Source: Strigops habroptila (Eukaryota > Chordata > Aves > Psittaciformes > Psittacidae). From it: a DNA stretch of 64,000 nt. Under the pieces are notes generated by a model. It did no database searches and was not told the origin of the DNA. It saw only the letters and a list, made by a program, of their open reading frames with translations. The position numbers and the translations under genes were made by a program. The stretch spans positions 9,031,761 through 9,095,760 of the forward strand of contig NC_044289.2 of the NCBI RefSeq assembly GCF_004027225.2, written 5' to 3'. Position 1 is the first letter of the stretch, and each line of letters opens with the position of its first letter. Below are positions 35,401-54,709 of this stretch, piece after piece.

Positions 35401-38400
35401 GTTTGCACTGCAAAGAATATGTAGCATAAGAAAATGTTAACTGTTGCAATACAGAACTCTAAAGCAGGCATGCAGTAATGTATTTTACATGAATTGATTT
35501 TCTAAATAATGGCACAGTAATCTTCTTATAACTCCTCTTTCGACTCAGTTCTCTAGGTGCTTCCAGTCCCTTGGTAACTGATGTGTTAAAGGGCTGAACT
35601 GCATGGCCGTGGTAACTTGAAGTGCTTGAAGCTGCCGCAGTGAAGATAGTTTATTAAATGCTAAAAGTGGTTTAAAATCACTTGTAATAACGTAACAGGA
35701 GGATATGTCAGACTTCGCATTCTGGATGGTTTTAGAATAGTGACTGCAATCATTTTCATCTGGAATTTGAAGCGCTAGTAAGAGTAGCAAGTTGGTGAGG
35801 AGGTAGTTTGGAGCTGGAAGTCCCCGCAGTCTGTCTAAAGGCTAAAATCTGGGTTTTCTTGAAAAAAGTGGTATGCTGAAGAATGTGGGGTTAGTTGAAA
35901 CTTCCCTGTGACTATGTGGTGGGTAATTCTCAGGCCAGACCTTGTTTCCTTTCTGGGTTTTTTTGTCATGCCATAAAATTAGGAGTCTTGATTTCCTGTC
36001 TTAGGATATGTGCACTATTCAGTTTCTAGAACTAAGCAGAATTTTTTTTCCTGCATATTGCTCACACTCGTGCCCACACTCGAGGGCATTTCAGGGTGTT
36101 GCACAATTTTTTCCCTTACTAGTATTTTCTTTACCAACAAGATTAGACAATTAAGTAGAGAGGAAAAGCCTTTTGCTGTGCTAACAGTGCTAACCTTGAA
36201 GTGAGCTCCCTTTGCATTTGGCAGTGAACCCCAGTGATGAGGTGCAGTTGGTGCCTCTTTTCACCTGCATTTTTAGTTGCTTCTTAAATCTTGGCCATGA
36301 TTATTAATTTAAATCAGTCAGCCTATATTATGACCAGGCCCATTCCTGTTTCAGGATGTGATTCTATTGAGTGAACTGAGCTGCTGGTTCCTGTGGAATT
36401 CTCAGACTTCAGAAGTCTGTAGCCATTTTGTGCCCTCATTTTGAGGTTATAAGATGCACATATCAGAACTGCTCTTGAGATTAAATTCTTCCTTCCTGGG
36501 ACCCTTGCAGCCTGTTTAAAGCCAAAAACAGTGCTTCAGTGCACGTCAGTGGTGACGTCTTATAAGTCGTTCCTCTGCCTACCTTGCAAATACTCCCTGC
36601 TTTTCCACAAAAACCTTCCCTGCCATCCCGCCTTCAGATTTTTGGATTTGAGAGTACTTAGTTCAGGCCTTTTTGTTAACACATGTGCACTAGCCAGGAA
36701 ACTTGTCTTAGCTCCTTGTTCATGCATTGCATGGTGGCTGTTACCCGTAGCAGTGAAGTAGTACTGTGTGAAGCTTGTCTAAATTGGGTCTTTGCTTCTT
36801 CAAAATGTGACGATGAAACAAAACCTGAAGTGCAGTGTTTCTAATTTAGCAATGATACTTTGCTCTTTTATAGCTTGGTTTTTCTGCTTACATTTGGCTA
36901 CTGAATTATTCTAGGAATCAGTACCTGGCTGTGGACTAGACCTTTATGCTAGGTACTGCATAAATACAGAGCAAAAGAAGGTTTCGAGTATTTCTTACTA
37001 AGTTAGTGACTGGTAGAGTTAGATGTTTTGTGTACAAGCACACTAAAGATGAGGGAGATTCAGAATTTCTTATCACTAGGTTATTAATCCATTTTCTGAG
37101 GCACCTGAAGATCCTAGCTGGGTATTTCTAACAAGGACATGGTTGATCTCGGTTTTAAGTCATCATTTATTCTCTCCACCCAGCTCTAAAGTGTAGATTG
37201 ATGTGTAAGAGATGTTCCAGGTGTCCTCTCTTAGGCATCAACTTTTGGTCAGAAGAGGATACCTCCTTTCCAGAATAGCATTAATGTCTAAATGATGATT
37301 TGGGATGCTGCTTAACCCCAACTGTTTTAATGTCCACATTCAAGGATGTGCCAGCAGTGTTGTGCATATTGCAATTACAATTGGAGTATTTACTGTAAGT
37401 GGAAATTAACGGAGATGCTAAAAGCTTTTTGTAGTCACAAACTAATAATATCAGACTAATTATCCCCACTAGTTATGAACAAGCTGTCAAGAAACTTCCT
37501 AAATAAAGGAATTGTACTTGCTTAAAGGTGAGGCTTTTGTTAAGATCAGGTGAGTTGGAGTCAGGTATCAAGCAGAGTTTGCAGGGTAGGGCTGAGCTTA
37601 AGTTTTCAGATGTGAAGATCTAATTATATCCTCTGTTATAATGTGTTGCAATAGGAAGATCTTGATAATTTCTTTCTTGAAGACTTGACTGTGAGGCAGG
37701 CAAAAGGGCAGAGGCAGGAAGATGGTGCAGATAGAAGAGAGATCTTGTTTTCAGGCAGTACTAAATAATTTGCTTTCCTTATCACTTGAGTTTATATATA
37801 TCATGTTGTATTTGGCATGTCTCAGTATATTGGACATGCTAATTAAGAGAAAGCATTTGTTTCTTTTGGTGAAGAAGTTGTTAGTGGCATTTTGTACTAA
37901 AATAAGCTATTTGATTGAGACTTGTGGCTGACTTTCAAGTTTACAAGTCATTATTGCCTGAAGACAAACTCTGTACTGACTCACTTTGTTATGAGAAAAA
38001 ACAAAAGGTTTCTTTACAAGCAGAATGAGTGTATTCCTTAAGTGGGGACTTTGGTTTTGAAGGAAACACCACAACTTGCTAGGTGCTTTAAAATGTGATG
38101 TTTTCATGCACTGGTGTTTGTATAGTCGATACTAATACCTTGGGTTATTCTGGAATAAATTGACTAGGATATTATCTCCTTGGATTTGAAGTTCACTTGA
38201 AAATACTCATTCAAATCCTGAACATACCTGCCTGTGCTGCTTCAGGTAACTCCTGATGAAAAAATTAGAGCGTACAGGTAGCTATGGAGAAGCTACTGAA
38301 CCAATGCAGTAGAGTGAGAGCAACACTTACTCAGTGCCTTTAGAGAAAAGGCGTTAGTGGAGCCGTGATTAATGTCTTGGCTACATGAATATTTCTCATT

Positions 38401-41400
38401 CTGGCTCCATGAATTGCAGCAGCAAGAGCTTTGAATCAATGGATGTTGTTGAGTTTAAAAAAAAAAATGCTCTGCTTTGAAATGAGAATTGTGTTACTTT
38501 ATTGTAAGTTAGGGTTCAGAGCCATGCCTTCAGTTCTGCTTAGGGAAGAGAAGGAAGAGAATGTGAAGGAAGTGTATTTTCTTTCCAGTTTGCGATCTGT
38601 GTTGAAGGATGTAAGTCCACCTTGCACTACATGGTATTTTTTGGTTCCTATTAATGCAGTTCTAGTATCACACAAGCCAGATCTGGAGAAAAAAGTGACA
38701 GTGGGCTCAGCATTGAAAGCCATTTCATAGTCACTGGCCTAGGGGAAGAAACCGCAGGTCGGAGTTGCTTTTTCCATCTGGAAATGTTAAACTTCACTTA
38801 CTATTTCAACTACAGATCAAAACTAGAGGAAATGGTACTACTTGAAAATTGCAAAGAGGACACAACTTTACTAAAGCATTTGCACTAAGCAATAAGCTGT
38901 TGAGAGCTGGAATTCTCAGGCAACAGTGTTTTTCCTATTAGTCTTTACCATCTTTGAAGCTAATTTGTTACTAATACTTCACAGAACTGGCATTGCTGGT
39001 CCTCAGCCCTGCTGTTAAATACTTTCAATTACTGTGCATGTCTTTCAAATGGACCTGGCTCAGCTTTAACCTATATCAGATGTTGTTTTCACAATCAAAG
39101 CAAAATTGCAACCTTCAAATAATATTATTATTAAAGAAATTTTAATTCTATTTGCTGAAGTAACTAAGTTAGTTGTAATATTGCTCTGAAACAGGTAATT
39201 GTACTCTTTGTGGTCTTAATTTTTTTTAATACAATTTCCCAACACAAATTCCTGTTTGCAAGGTAAATAGCCATTAACATTTTCAAAAGCTCTTCCACCA
39301 TTTATGTGCTTGTGCTTTGTCAGAAGTGGAATTATTTTTACTTCCTCCAAAAGCATATGAAGTAATGTAGTACAAATACCAGGGTATAGCACCTGCCCAG
39401 AGGTGCTCACACAGTAAAACTGATACCAGAGCCTGGGCAAGGACAAGTAGAAGAGCAGGGCAGAACTTGGCACGTTCTGTGGTTCCTTATCAAAGCCTAA
39501 TACATAGTACAGAGTTATAAAATCTTATGTATATAGACAGTGGTTTTCTTCTCCTCAATGTGTGCCTTAAGAAATAGCTTTTAATATAAGAAAGAGGAAA
39601 GGGACATGTGGATAAGTTCAGAATTTGGTCAGGAAATCTGCTAAAGGAACCAGAAGTTTGAAATCAGATTTTGATAATAGAACTGATTTGCTTGAGTCAG
39701 TTTTCAGAGTAACAAGAAGTTAAACTCGGATTCAACCCTTATTTCCTAGTCCTTTATGAGGATTAAAAACAATTCCCTGGGCAGGAGCGAGTAGCGTTCA
39801 GAAAGGACGACATGAATCACGTTCACAGTCACATAGGGAGTGTCTTAGGCCTGGGTACTGTTTATAATTGCAGATGAAATACTTGATTGTAAGAGAATAA
39901 GGATGAGAATGGATACAGTATTTAAAGAGAGCAGTTCATGATTTCCCATACAGAGTCATTAGAGGCTTTAGAGGGAATAACTGGGAAGAGAGCAGTTCAC
40001 TGCCATGATCTGTTTAATCCTCACCTTCCCCAGGATGGCAAAGAATGCCTGTAGAAGTGCTCTTCAGAGCTTGATTAGGGGTCCTGTTAGGAGCCTTGAA
40101 AGTGACTCTGCTAGAAGATATTTCACTAGAATGCTAATTTCTCCTATTTCTAAAGTGTGTTTGAGTTTGCCTAAAATGAAAGGTGCCAGATAACATCCAG
40201 AACATCGGTACTTTTCTTATGAACTTAGTTCTAAAATTTTTCCAATTCTTATCCTTTTCACTGAGACTAGAGTTAGCTGAAACACCTCTCCAGTCACAGA
40301 TACTAATATGCTTGCATTTAGAGTCTTGTATGTGAAGAGATCGAGGTGGTTTTGATTATCCAAAGTCCTTGTTACTTGGAGGAAATTAATGCAGAACATT
40401 GAAATACCCTTTCCCCCCCCCCAGCCTGTGCCGTTTGAAAATGACTATCATTAGACACTTTGCATGATGTGTCTAACTTCATTATTGCAAGTAACTATAA
40501 GTGAGTAATTTGGAATCCCTGAGACTTATAGACAAGGTCTAAACTCTTTTATTTTACTGTCTTTGGTTTCCTAGTTTTCATCTAGGGCTGTTTAAAATGA
40601 CACTCTATTTGCTTCTGATTATCTATGACAGTGGCCAGCCTGATGCAGGTACCAAAATCCTTAAAGAGCAGAGCTGCTTTGGTACTTCTTATAACTTTCC
40701 TGTAGATCTTTATATAAACTCAGGCTTGTTTCCACTTAGTTTCTAATTTCTAGTTGCAATATGAATCCTAAATGTCATGATCGCTTTCTCCTCTTACCCA
40801 GAAGCTGTTTCTGAATTCATTGAATTTGAAGAGACTAGAGCCAAGCAGCGCTACTTGTAGATTGTGAAACCAATTGAAGTGGTTTGTACTAGCACTGTTA
40901 CACGCAGAACTTGTCAGTTTTGTTTATTTCTGAGGCTAAACAGTGTTGTTAGTGACTGTCTTAAAGCCTTGCCCAGTAAAAGCTGATAAAGTATGAAAAT
41001 CAAAAGGCTAGTGGGTAAACAAACAAGTAATACGTTAAGCAGTTTGCATGATAGTGCACATAGAACGGGTGGTTTTGATCAGAGACAGTTGCTGTAATCA
41101 CAGCCCATATCCTTTGTACTTTGAGAATTTCTTGCTAAGTTCTTTGTAGCCTCGCACTTGCCCTTGATCTCATGATAAAAGGGGAGAATTCTTGTCTAAA
41201 ATACTTAATGGCTGCAAACTGCTTTTAACTCTGCATCGAAAGTGTTTAAAAAATACTTTCAAACTGCTAACATAAAAAAGTCAGGGTTTAGTTGATGTAG
41301 GTAGTCTTTGGCCTTACAGTACATTAATTTGTTGATACAAATCAAACCTTTTATTCAAACAAAGCAACATTTCTGAATTGGCTCAGAAATATTAATGCAG

Positions 41401-42505
41401 CTTCTATTCTGTGGGGCGACAGCCTTGATGCAACGGGCATTGGACCATCGAAGCTTAGGGAACAAGGTAGCTCTGACACTGTTGCTATTTAAGAAGTTTC
41501 CTTCCCTTCTCTTTGAGAAGTGCCTACCTTCTTGTGGCTGGCTCCACTCTCCCTTCCAGAGTAACTGTACGTGTTCAGGGACTTTCACCTGATTTCTGCC
41601 ATTTCACACCTTCTTAAGGTGCAGATCACTTGATGCTGATGGTTCTGTAGCTGAGCAAGCGCTTACTGTAACAATAGCAGCATGCAGCCTGACAACTCCT
41701 GCATACACAAAATAAGACTAGTTATTAGTGTTTGGAAGAAGTCTTAGTGGTAATGCTTGAATCTGGGAATCCCCATATCGTAAAACCTTAGACTTTATTC
41801 TACCTGGATAGCCCCAGTCATTAACAGACAGTTTAATTGTGTGGGGAACTAAAAGAAAGGGTTGTCTTGTAGGCTGAAAATATCCAGCTACACTTTGAGG
41901 TGCTAAACCATCATCTCTTGTGCCTTTTCCAGTGATTTCTATCTCTGAAGGGCTCTAACCAAGCTTTCAGGCACCAACTTAATAGAAGAATGTATGCTAA
42001 ACAGCTTGTCAGCCATTTAAAGCCATAATACAGTACACGGAGGAAAGAGTTTGAATTTCTTATCCTACCTGCAGCTGAATGCAAGAAGCATCTCTCTCAC
42101 TGAAGAGACACCATTAAATCTATTGGAAGACTGACACAAACCTTGAAGCTCAACTTACCAATTTTCACATCAGTTAGGATACATCTGCACGAAAGATAAA
42201 TTGAGGTTTTAAGTACTTGAGCATAGGGGGCAGATTCCATGTAAATACAAACACTTTAAAAAGAGTTCTATCCAGATGCAGCTGATTACTCCTGCAATAG
42301 TTGTTACAGCAGTCTGTTGGGTTCTCAAGTGCTCTCAAGTTTGTCAGTATCTAGCTTTATGGCCAGGCTCATTTAAGAACAAATCAGACAGAAAATGTGG
42401 TAGTTTCTTAGTTAATGTTACAGCTCTGAGTTATATGGGTAAAATTAGGCAGAAAATGACTAATCAGTAATTAAAAGTACAAGACTCTCAGACAAACACG
42501 TTTGA

Positions 42506-49116
<6,611 letters not shown>

Positions 49117-50190
49117 GCTGCTCGGGGCAGAAGCGTCGGTAGCACGGTCCAGTCTACAGCTGTCGAAACACTTTCATTTCAGTCTGACTGCTAAGCTTAC
49201 GTTTTAACTGGTACTGCCTTTCGAGTGCTAGGTCATGGCATGTGGTGGTTGTGGCCACTGCTGTTCCAGTGGTTATTTAAGGATGCTGGTGGCTGATCTT
49301 GCTTGAGAAAACCTGCTGGGATGAGCACAGTAACTTAATGTGAAAACGGATAAGCTGGTGGCTCCAGAATGCACACAGAGAAAAGCAGAGGTTTATTTTA
49401 TCTGCATTTTCAACATTTATTTCACTCTTGTACATGTTCAGTTGTATGTCTTTTTAAACATTACCCTTTTTCACATGGTAGTGTAGGGCCAGCCATACAA
49501 GCTACCAGTTCAACGTGTATAGTAGACTATGGGGAAATTGATTTTTTCATGTATCATTCTGAATAGTTGAAATGTATATTTGTACAGTCTTTTAGACCTA
49601 TTCAAGTGAAGCTTATGAAATTGTTCTTGTGTACCCATCATAGATTTGTTTCTCTTTTTTAGTGTTGCCCTGCTGTGTAATAAATGCTGTATCTAGTTTA
49701 CCTAGCAAAAGCTTGAAACTGCTATAGTAAGAATTTTGACAAACTTAGTTTTTGCACATAACCTTGTACAATCTCAAAACAGAGGCCAGCAACATAAAAA
49801 AATATATCTGGACTCTATTGTATTATAGAATTTTCTTGTTCTGAATATCCTTGACATTACAACTGATGACAAACGTATTTCAGAGCCATTTTCTGAAATC
49901 TTTTAAGCTAAAAAAGAAAAATCACATGCAAGAAACAAGTTTGCAGCTACTAATTTTGACACCTTTTAGATCTGTATAAAAGTGTATTGTGTTGAAGCAG
50001 CACACTGAAAACAAAAGTGCTGTGTTTTGGATATTTAGTTTTATCTTTAGTTAACACCAACAAGGTGTTGTATTCATTTATACCATCTAATATATGACAC
50101 ACTGTTGTAGTATGTATAATTTTGTGATCTTTATTTCCCTTTGTATTCTTCATTTAAGCATCTAAATAAATTGCTGTATTGTGCTTAATG
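49117..50190 (+). terminator. ADNP: ADNP 3'UTR and polyadenylation signals
   Basis: AT-rich DNA after the TGA, with AATAAA at 49679-49684 and again at 50165-50170, the second followed by a T-rich stretch. Both are plausible, giving 3'UTRs of about 0.6 and 1.07 kb. Confidence 0.7.
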
Positions 50191-53100
50191 TAAATATTTG
50201 CTTTATTACATGCAAGTGCCACATTCATTCCTTTTTTGTTTTTTCTCTCCCCTTTTGTTCCCCAAAGTGCTGCACAGCTCTGCTGGGGGGGTGTGTTCAG
50301 CACTTCCTTACGGAATAGCCTGATCTCCTTCAAGGCTGTTGAAAATCCTACAAAACCAACTTTGGTTGCATTTGTCTTTACTATGCAGTGTTACAGAACA
50401 CTACTTTCTAAACAGGACTGTAGTGATTTGCTTGTTCTGCAGCCTGGGGAAACAAGGTCTATGAATTACTTCTATTTTTCATCCCTTTGTACTTCAATGA
50501 ACGAGGACCACTTTCACCTTATTAAAATGTTATGTAGAACTGTGCCTCTCTGAAGCACTATACAGTGAGGGGAAATGACTGCCAAGGTATTTGAGTACTT
50601 GTCATTCAGACATGACTGAGCGTGCCTTGCACACTACAGGCTTGTTTTGGCTTTGAAGAAAAAGTAACTTGAATACTTCATAAATGAGTTTGTTACAAAC
50701 TGGTGATGGGTTTGGTCAAACCAATCCAGCATTTTGGCAAGTGTGCAGCGTAAGGCAGCTGCACAACCAAAAGCTTATCCACAGTAATTTACTGAAGGGA
50801 TCTAATTGTGAGGAGAACAAAAAACTATCCTTAATTATTAGAGCTATGTGTTTGATTTAGGCATGTCTCATATATATCAGAGTACCTACTTTTGCTACTT
50901 TACAAGAACTAAAGTGACCTGTGACATGTGCATTAATGTTGTTCTCTGTTCTTCAATTTTAAACAGCAAAACCATTTCACAGAGATGTTCAGAAAACATT
51001 TCGCTCTCTCTGTAGCAGTCTCTGGTGGGTATAAACTGCACTTCCCACCTGTATAACAAATGAGCCAGCATAATCCAAAGATGAGAATATGTGTATGGTC
51101 CCAGGTTCTGCAGCTCACTTGTGCTGCTGCCACGCTTTGGAATGAGCATTTCTGGGTTTTGTTGAACTCATGTGTGTGAAGTGATGACTGAAAGCAGTTA
51201 CCGTTAGGTGAAGATGATTTAGATTTGCTTTGTTCTTTTCCCCTTCACAGAAGGGATGTGTAGTTCTGTTCTGCTTTTTTAACTCAGAGGAGTGGAAGTT
51301 GGACTGGCTCCCAGCTCTGCACTCAAGTGGTAGAAGATTCGTTTTAAGACTAATACAGGAAAAATACTTTTGCATTCTACATCAGCAGAAGAACTCCTTG
51401 TGGGGTTTTTTTTCCTTAAAAGAAAACTTGAGCCTCAACTCACTTTGTTAGGAGGTTTTCCATTTCATTGAAAATAACTTTTCAGTAAATGGAGCACGAG
51501 TCTGTTAACTGCCACTTACAGATGCTGAGGGGTTGGTAATCCTTTTCCCAGCAAAAGCAGGCACTCAAACTTCTAGAAAAGGTTATTCCTTTCTAAGAAA
51601 GCTTGGTTCTGTTCCTTTCTCCCTCTGTAGGCTGCTCTAGTTCCCAGGAGCCTACTGCCTGAAAACTGGAGACAGTTCAGAGTGTTTTGTGTCATTTCAT
51701 GTAGCATTTAAGAGGTTTTAAAATACAGTTCTAAAAAACTTTAAATAACAAAAAGCTCCAACAGTTTCATGGCAGTACACCAATCTTTATCTGTCACCTA
51801 ATTCTTTATTTCATTGCTTATCATCTATCTTATGACTGAATCATATTTGTCTCACTACCTAATAAGGCTTATTTAGTATTAGTGAACTCTGTAGGTAATA
51901 AACTTCTGAATTCTGAGCTGCTGTCTGTGAACAGCAAGACTGAAATATGAACCCTCTAAAAGTGCTTCATTTGCCCGAAAATTCTATGATGGGAAATACC
52001 ATTTTATATAGTGATTAAATTAAAGATCTTGCACAAAAGTAGTCTGTCTTGCCAGGAGAATCAAGAAGGATGGAGGATGGTTGGTTTCAGTTTTGCCATA
52101 ACCATTCTAGCATTTTAAACAAGTTACTCCTCACATCTGGATGTTAGCCTAGGCAAGAATTCCTTTCTAGATTAGAGTCTAACCACACATTTTTGTGGAA
52201 GTCAAAAAGCAGAAGAGGTAAATGGCCCTTAAAGCCAGTTTGTGTAATCGTAATGTATTGCACCATTATAATTTTATGAGGTGGGAGTTACCCAATTTTT
52301 ACATACATTATTAAAGTTCTATAGCAGAACTCCAGAAACGTGCCAGCTGTGCTTGCAGAGGAGCCAGCTCAGGCTGACATTTACATTCCTCTATATTCAG
52401 TGGGAGACCCTGAAAACATGAGTCAGTCCAGGCTTTGGCTGGCACAAAGAGCAGAAAGACTATTAAGACTCTTTAAAAGAATTTCTTTCAGCCAGTTTAT
52501 TTGAATTGAAGCAAAGTGAAGTGTGGTTTCTGTTTTAAATACGCTATCTAAAATCTGAAGGTTGTAACAGCTGAGAATGAATTGGAGGTTATCAGCACAG
52601 ACATCATTTCTAGACACAAGATAGCTTTGTACAACAAAAAGAACCAGCTTTCTGAGCTGGTGTGACCTGTAATTTGGCTTTTGAGGAATACCCCAGAGTG
52701 CCAAGGACAGTCAGAGATCATTAAGGGTAGCTGCAGTTTATAGGATGCTTTATTGCTGTGAGTGTTCGTACGGGCTGGTAATAACTGCTACTTGGTAGCA
52801 CTGCTCACTGCAGTGACCTGCAGCTGAGTGCAGTGGTTCAGCAAGTACACGCTCCCTTCTTTTAGCACACTCCTCTCCTTCCATCCTCCCCCCTCACTCC
52901 TTGAAGCATGTTACAGCCAATAAGCTTCTCTCCAAACTAAACAGTTATTTTCCAGCAGGGACAGACAGATGGCTTTTGCTAAACTCTGTTTTCTGTCTGG
53001 TACATCACACACTAAAGTCACATTTGATCTCAGCATTTCCCTTTGGGTGCTGTGACTTAACCCTTAATCTGTACTGGGACTTCTACTCAAAACCTTTACA

Positions 53101-54090
53101 TGATGCTGCAGAAATATCTGCGTTGAAATTTTATTTCACAAGCTTTTAACCTACTGCAAGTTCAAGTGACATTTAATGCTGCCATCCTCTGTTCAGCAGC
53201 AACATTTCGGTAGCAAGAACTTGCCAATTAATATTTAACCCCTTGAGTTGTATTTTCAAGACAGAAATCTGAACATTCCTCCTGTATTTTTATAGGAAAA
53301 TTCTCTAATTCTCCCCACCAAGAAATGAGTAGGTTTCAAATATCCAAATAGTTACAGTAAACACTTTGCCATTTTGCCATACGTTTATTTCATACGCTGC
53401 TGTGGTGTTAAAACAAGTTTATTTCCATTTTTACCAAAACCCAAAAGATTTCAGGAGTATGTTGTGTGAACTGTCTCTTCATTTCTGTTAATAAAGCAGC
53501 TGCTATTTGGATAAACAGGTTGGTATAACTAAAGTGTCTTCTGTTCCTCTCATAACTTAATCTGCCTCACTGTAACACCAGCTCCTTTGTAATAATCCAT
53601 TACAATAACCTGCATTGCAGGGGCAGAGACACTGACTAGATCTGACTTCTAGTGCTTTACGTTTTAATTTGACTTTATCTATCTTTCATCATCAGTCCCA
53701 CTAATAAATATGAAAAGGTTGAGTTCATTTATTTCTGCAGCAGAAAAGCATTGGTCTCCATGGTTACTCAAAGCCATGTAGCTTTACTTGCACCATAAGC
53801 TGCTTTTTTCCCCTTCACAGAATTTGCATTGGATCCTCCATCTTGAGCTTTTCCACAGGTATTTTTAAAACAAGAGCATTTATTTCTCTCTCTTCATACT
53901 GTGCTGTGTGAATGTATGTAAAGCCAATCAAGTGTATAACCTTCTCTTCCTAGTGCTCCTTCTTCAGAGAACTGAGTGGGTTTTGTTTCCCTACACCTAT
54001 TTGGAAATAAAGCTCCAGGTGCCGAGATGAACTGTGCTACTCCTGGTCCTGCTAAAGAGCATCTGCATCACAAAGCAGCACACCCAAAGG
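50191..54090. other. Intergenic DNA between convergent ADNP and the probable BCAS4 end
   Basis: About 3.9 kb of AT-rich DNA with no supported gene, RNA or repeat family. Several minus-strand AATAAA signals (TTTATT on plus, for example near 53,729 and 53,879) could be alternative ends for a leftward transcript. Confidence 0.6.
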
Positions 54091-54610
54091 TCCATAACAG
54101 CTTTGCAGACAGTTTATTTATACCATTCAACTTACTTACATTACACAACAGCTCATAACCCCCTGTTCCTAGTCTGAAGTAGAGTGCTGGGAGCTTTAGC
54201 CATCCATGTGCTGTCTATTGAACTTCTAAATTCTGACATGGGCTTCTCTTGTAAAATCTGATCATTTGTGCATAGTGAAGCTGGCACTATTAGCACATCA
54301 CAGCTTTAGCATGCTTCCAGAGCACTCTTCAACCTTCTGACCATCTGAGGTATAAAAACGTGAAGGTAAAAGAGGATTTGCACATCCTCTCCACTGATTT
54401 CAGAAGCTGATGAAGTGCAAACCACTATGATCGAATCTTAAATGTTCCAGCCTCTATATAGCTACAATATGATCAGAAACTTTTAGCTTCCCCTGCAGAT
54501 GCTAGCCAAAGATCTGAAATGTAACAGTTGCTTCTTCCTAATGCCATAAAGTATGAACTGTGAGAAGCAACTCGGGCAGTCTTTCCCAGAAACTTTCTAG
54601 TAGCCAAAAA
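54091..54610 (-). terminator. Probable 3'UTR of the minus-strand gene (BCAS4)
   Basis: Left of the stop codon at 54611-54613, the minus strand runs about 500 bp to an AATAAA signal (TTTATT at 54113-54118 on the plus strand). It is assigned with the upstream exon, so it shares that uncertainty. Confidence 0.35.
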
Positions 54611-54709
54611 TTATTTTGAGACGTGGTACCTACATAGTTCATAGGAAAAAAGTCTTCGGTTCAGTAGTTTTGGCAGGTCACAGGGGTGTGCTGCTGACAG
54701 AGGGTGTCT
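54611..54709 (-). CDS. BCAS4: Probable terminal coding exon of BCAS4 (partial gene)
   Basis: On the minus strand a good acceptor (ATTTTCTTTCAG|AGACACC) opens a 33-codon frame ending in TAA at 54611-54613. The frame contains CDLPKLLNRR. Just after LPKL, the next frame reads TEDFFP. The C-terminus of human BCAS4, as I remember it, contains YELPTLYRTEDYFP, so the exon appears related but shifted by 2 nt within the YR codons. Position and direction fit too: in mammals BCAS4 lies beside ADNP and converges on it. BCAS4 is a small protein of uncertain function related to the BLOC-1 subunit cappuccino family. The conserved coiled-coil exons were not found in 54,710-64,000 and are presumably further right. 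Confidence 0.4.
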   Translation of the reverse strand, partial: RHPLSAAHPCDLPKLLNRRLFSYELCRYHVSK

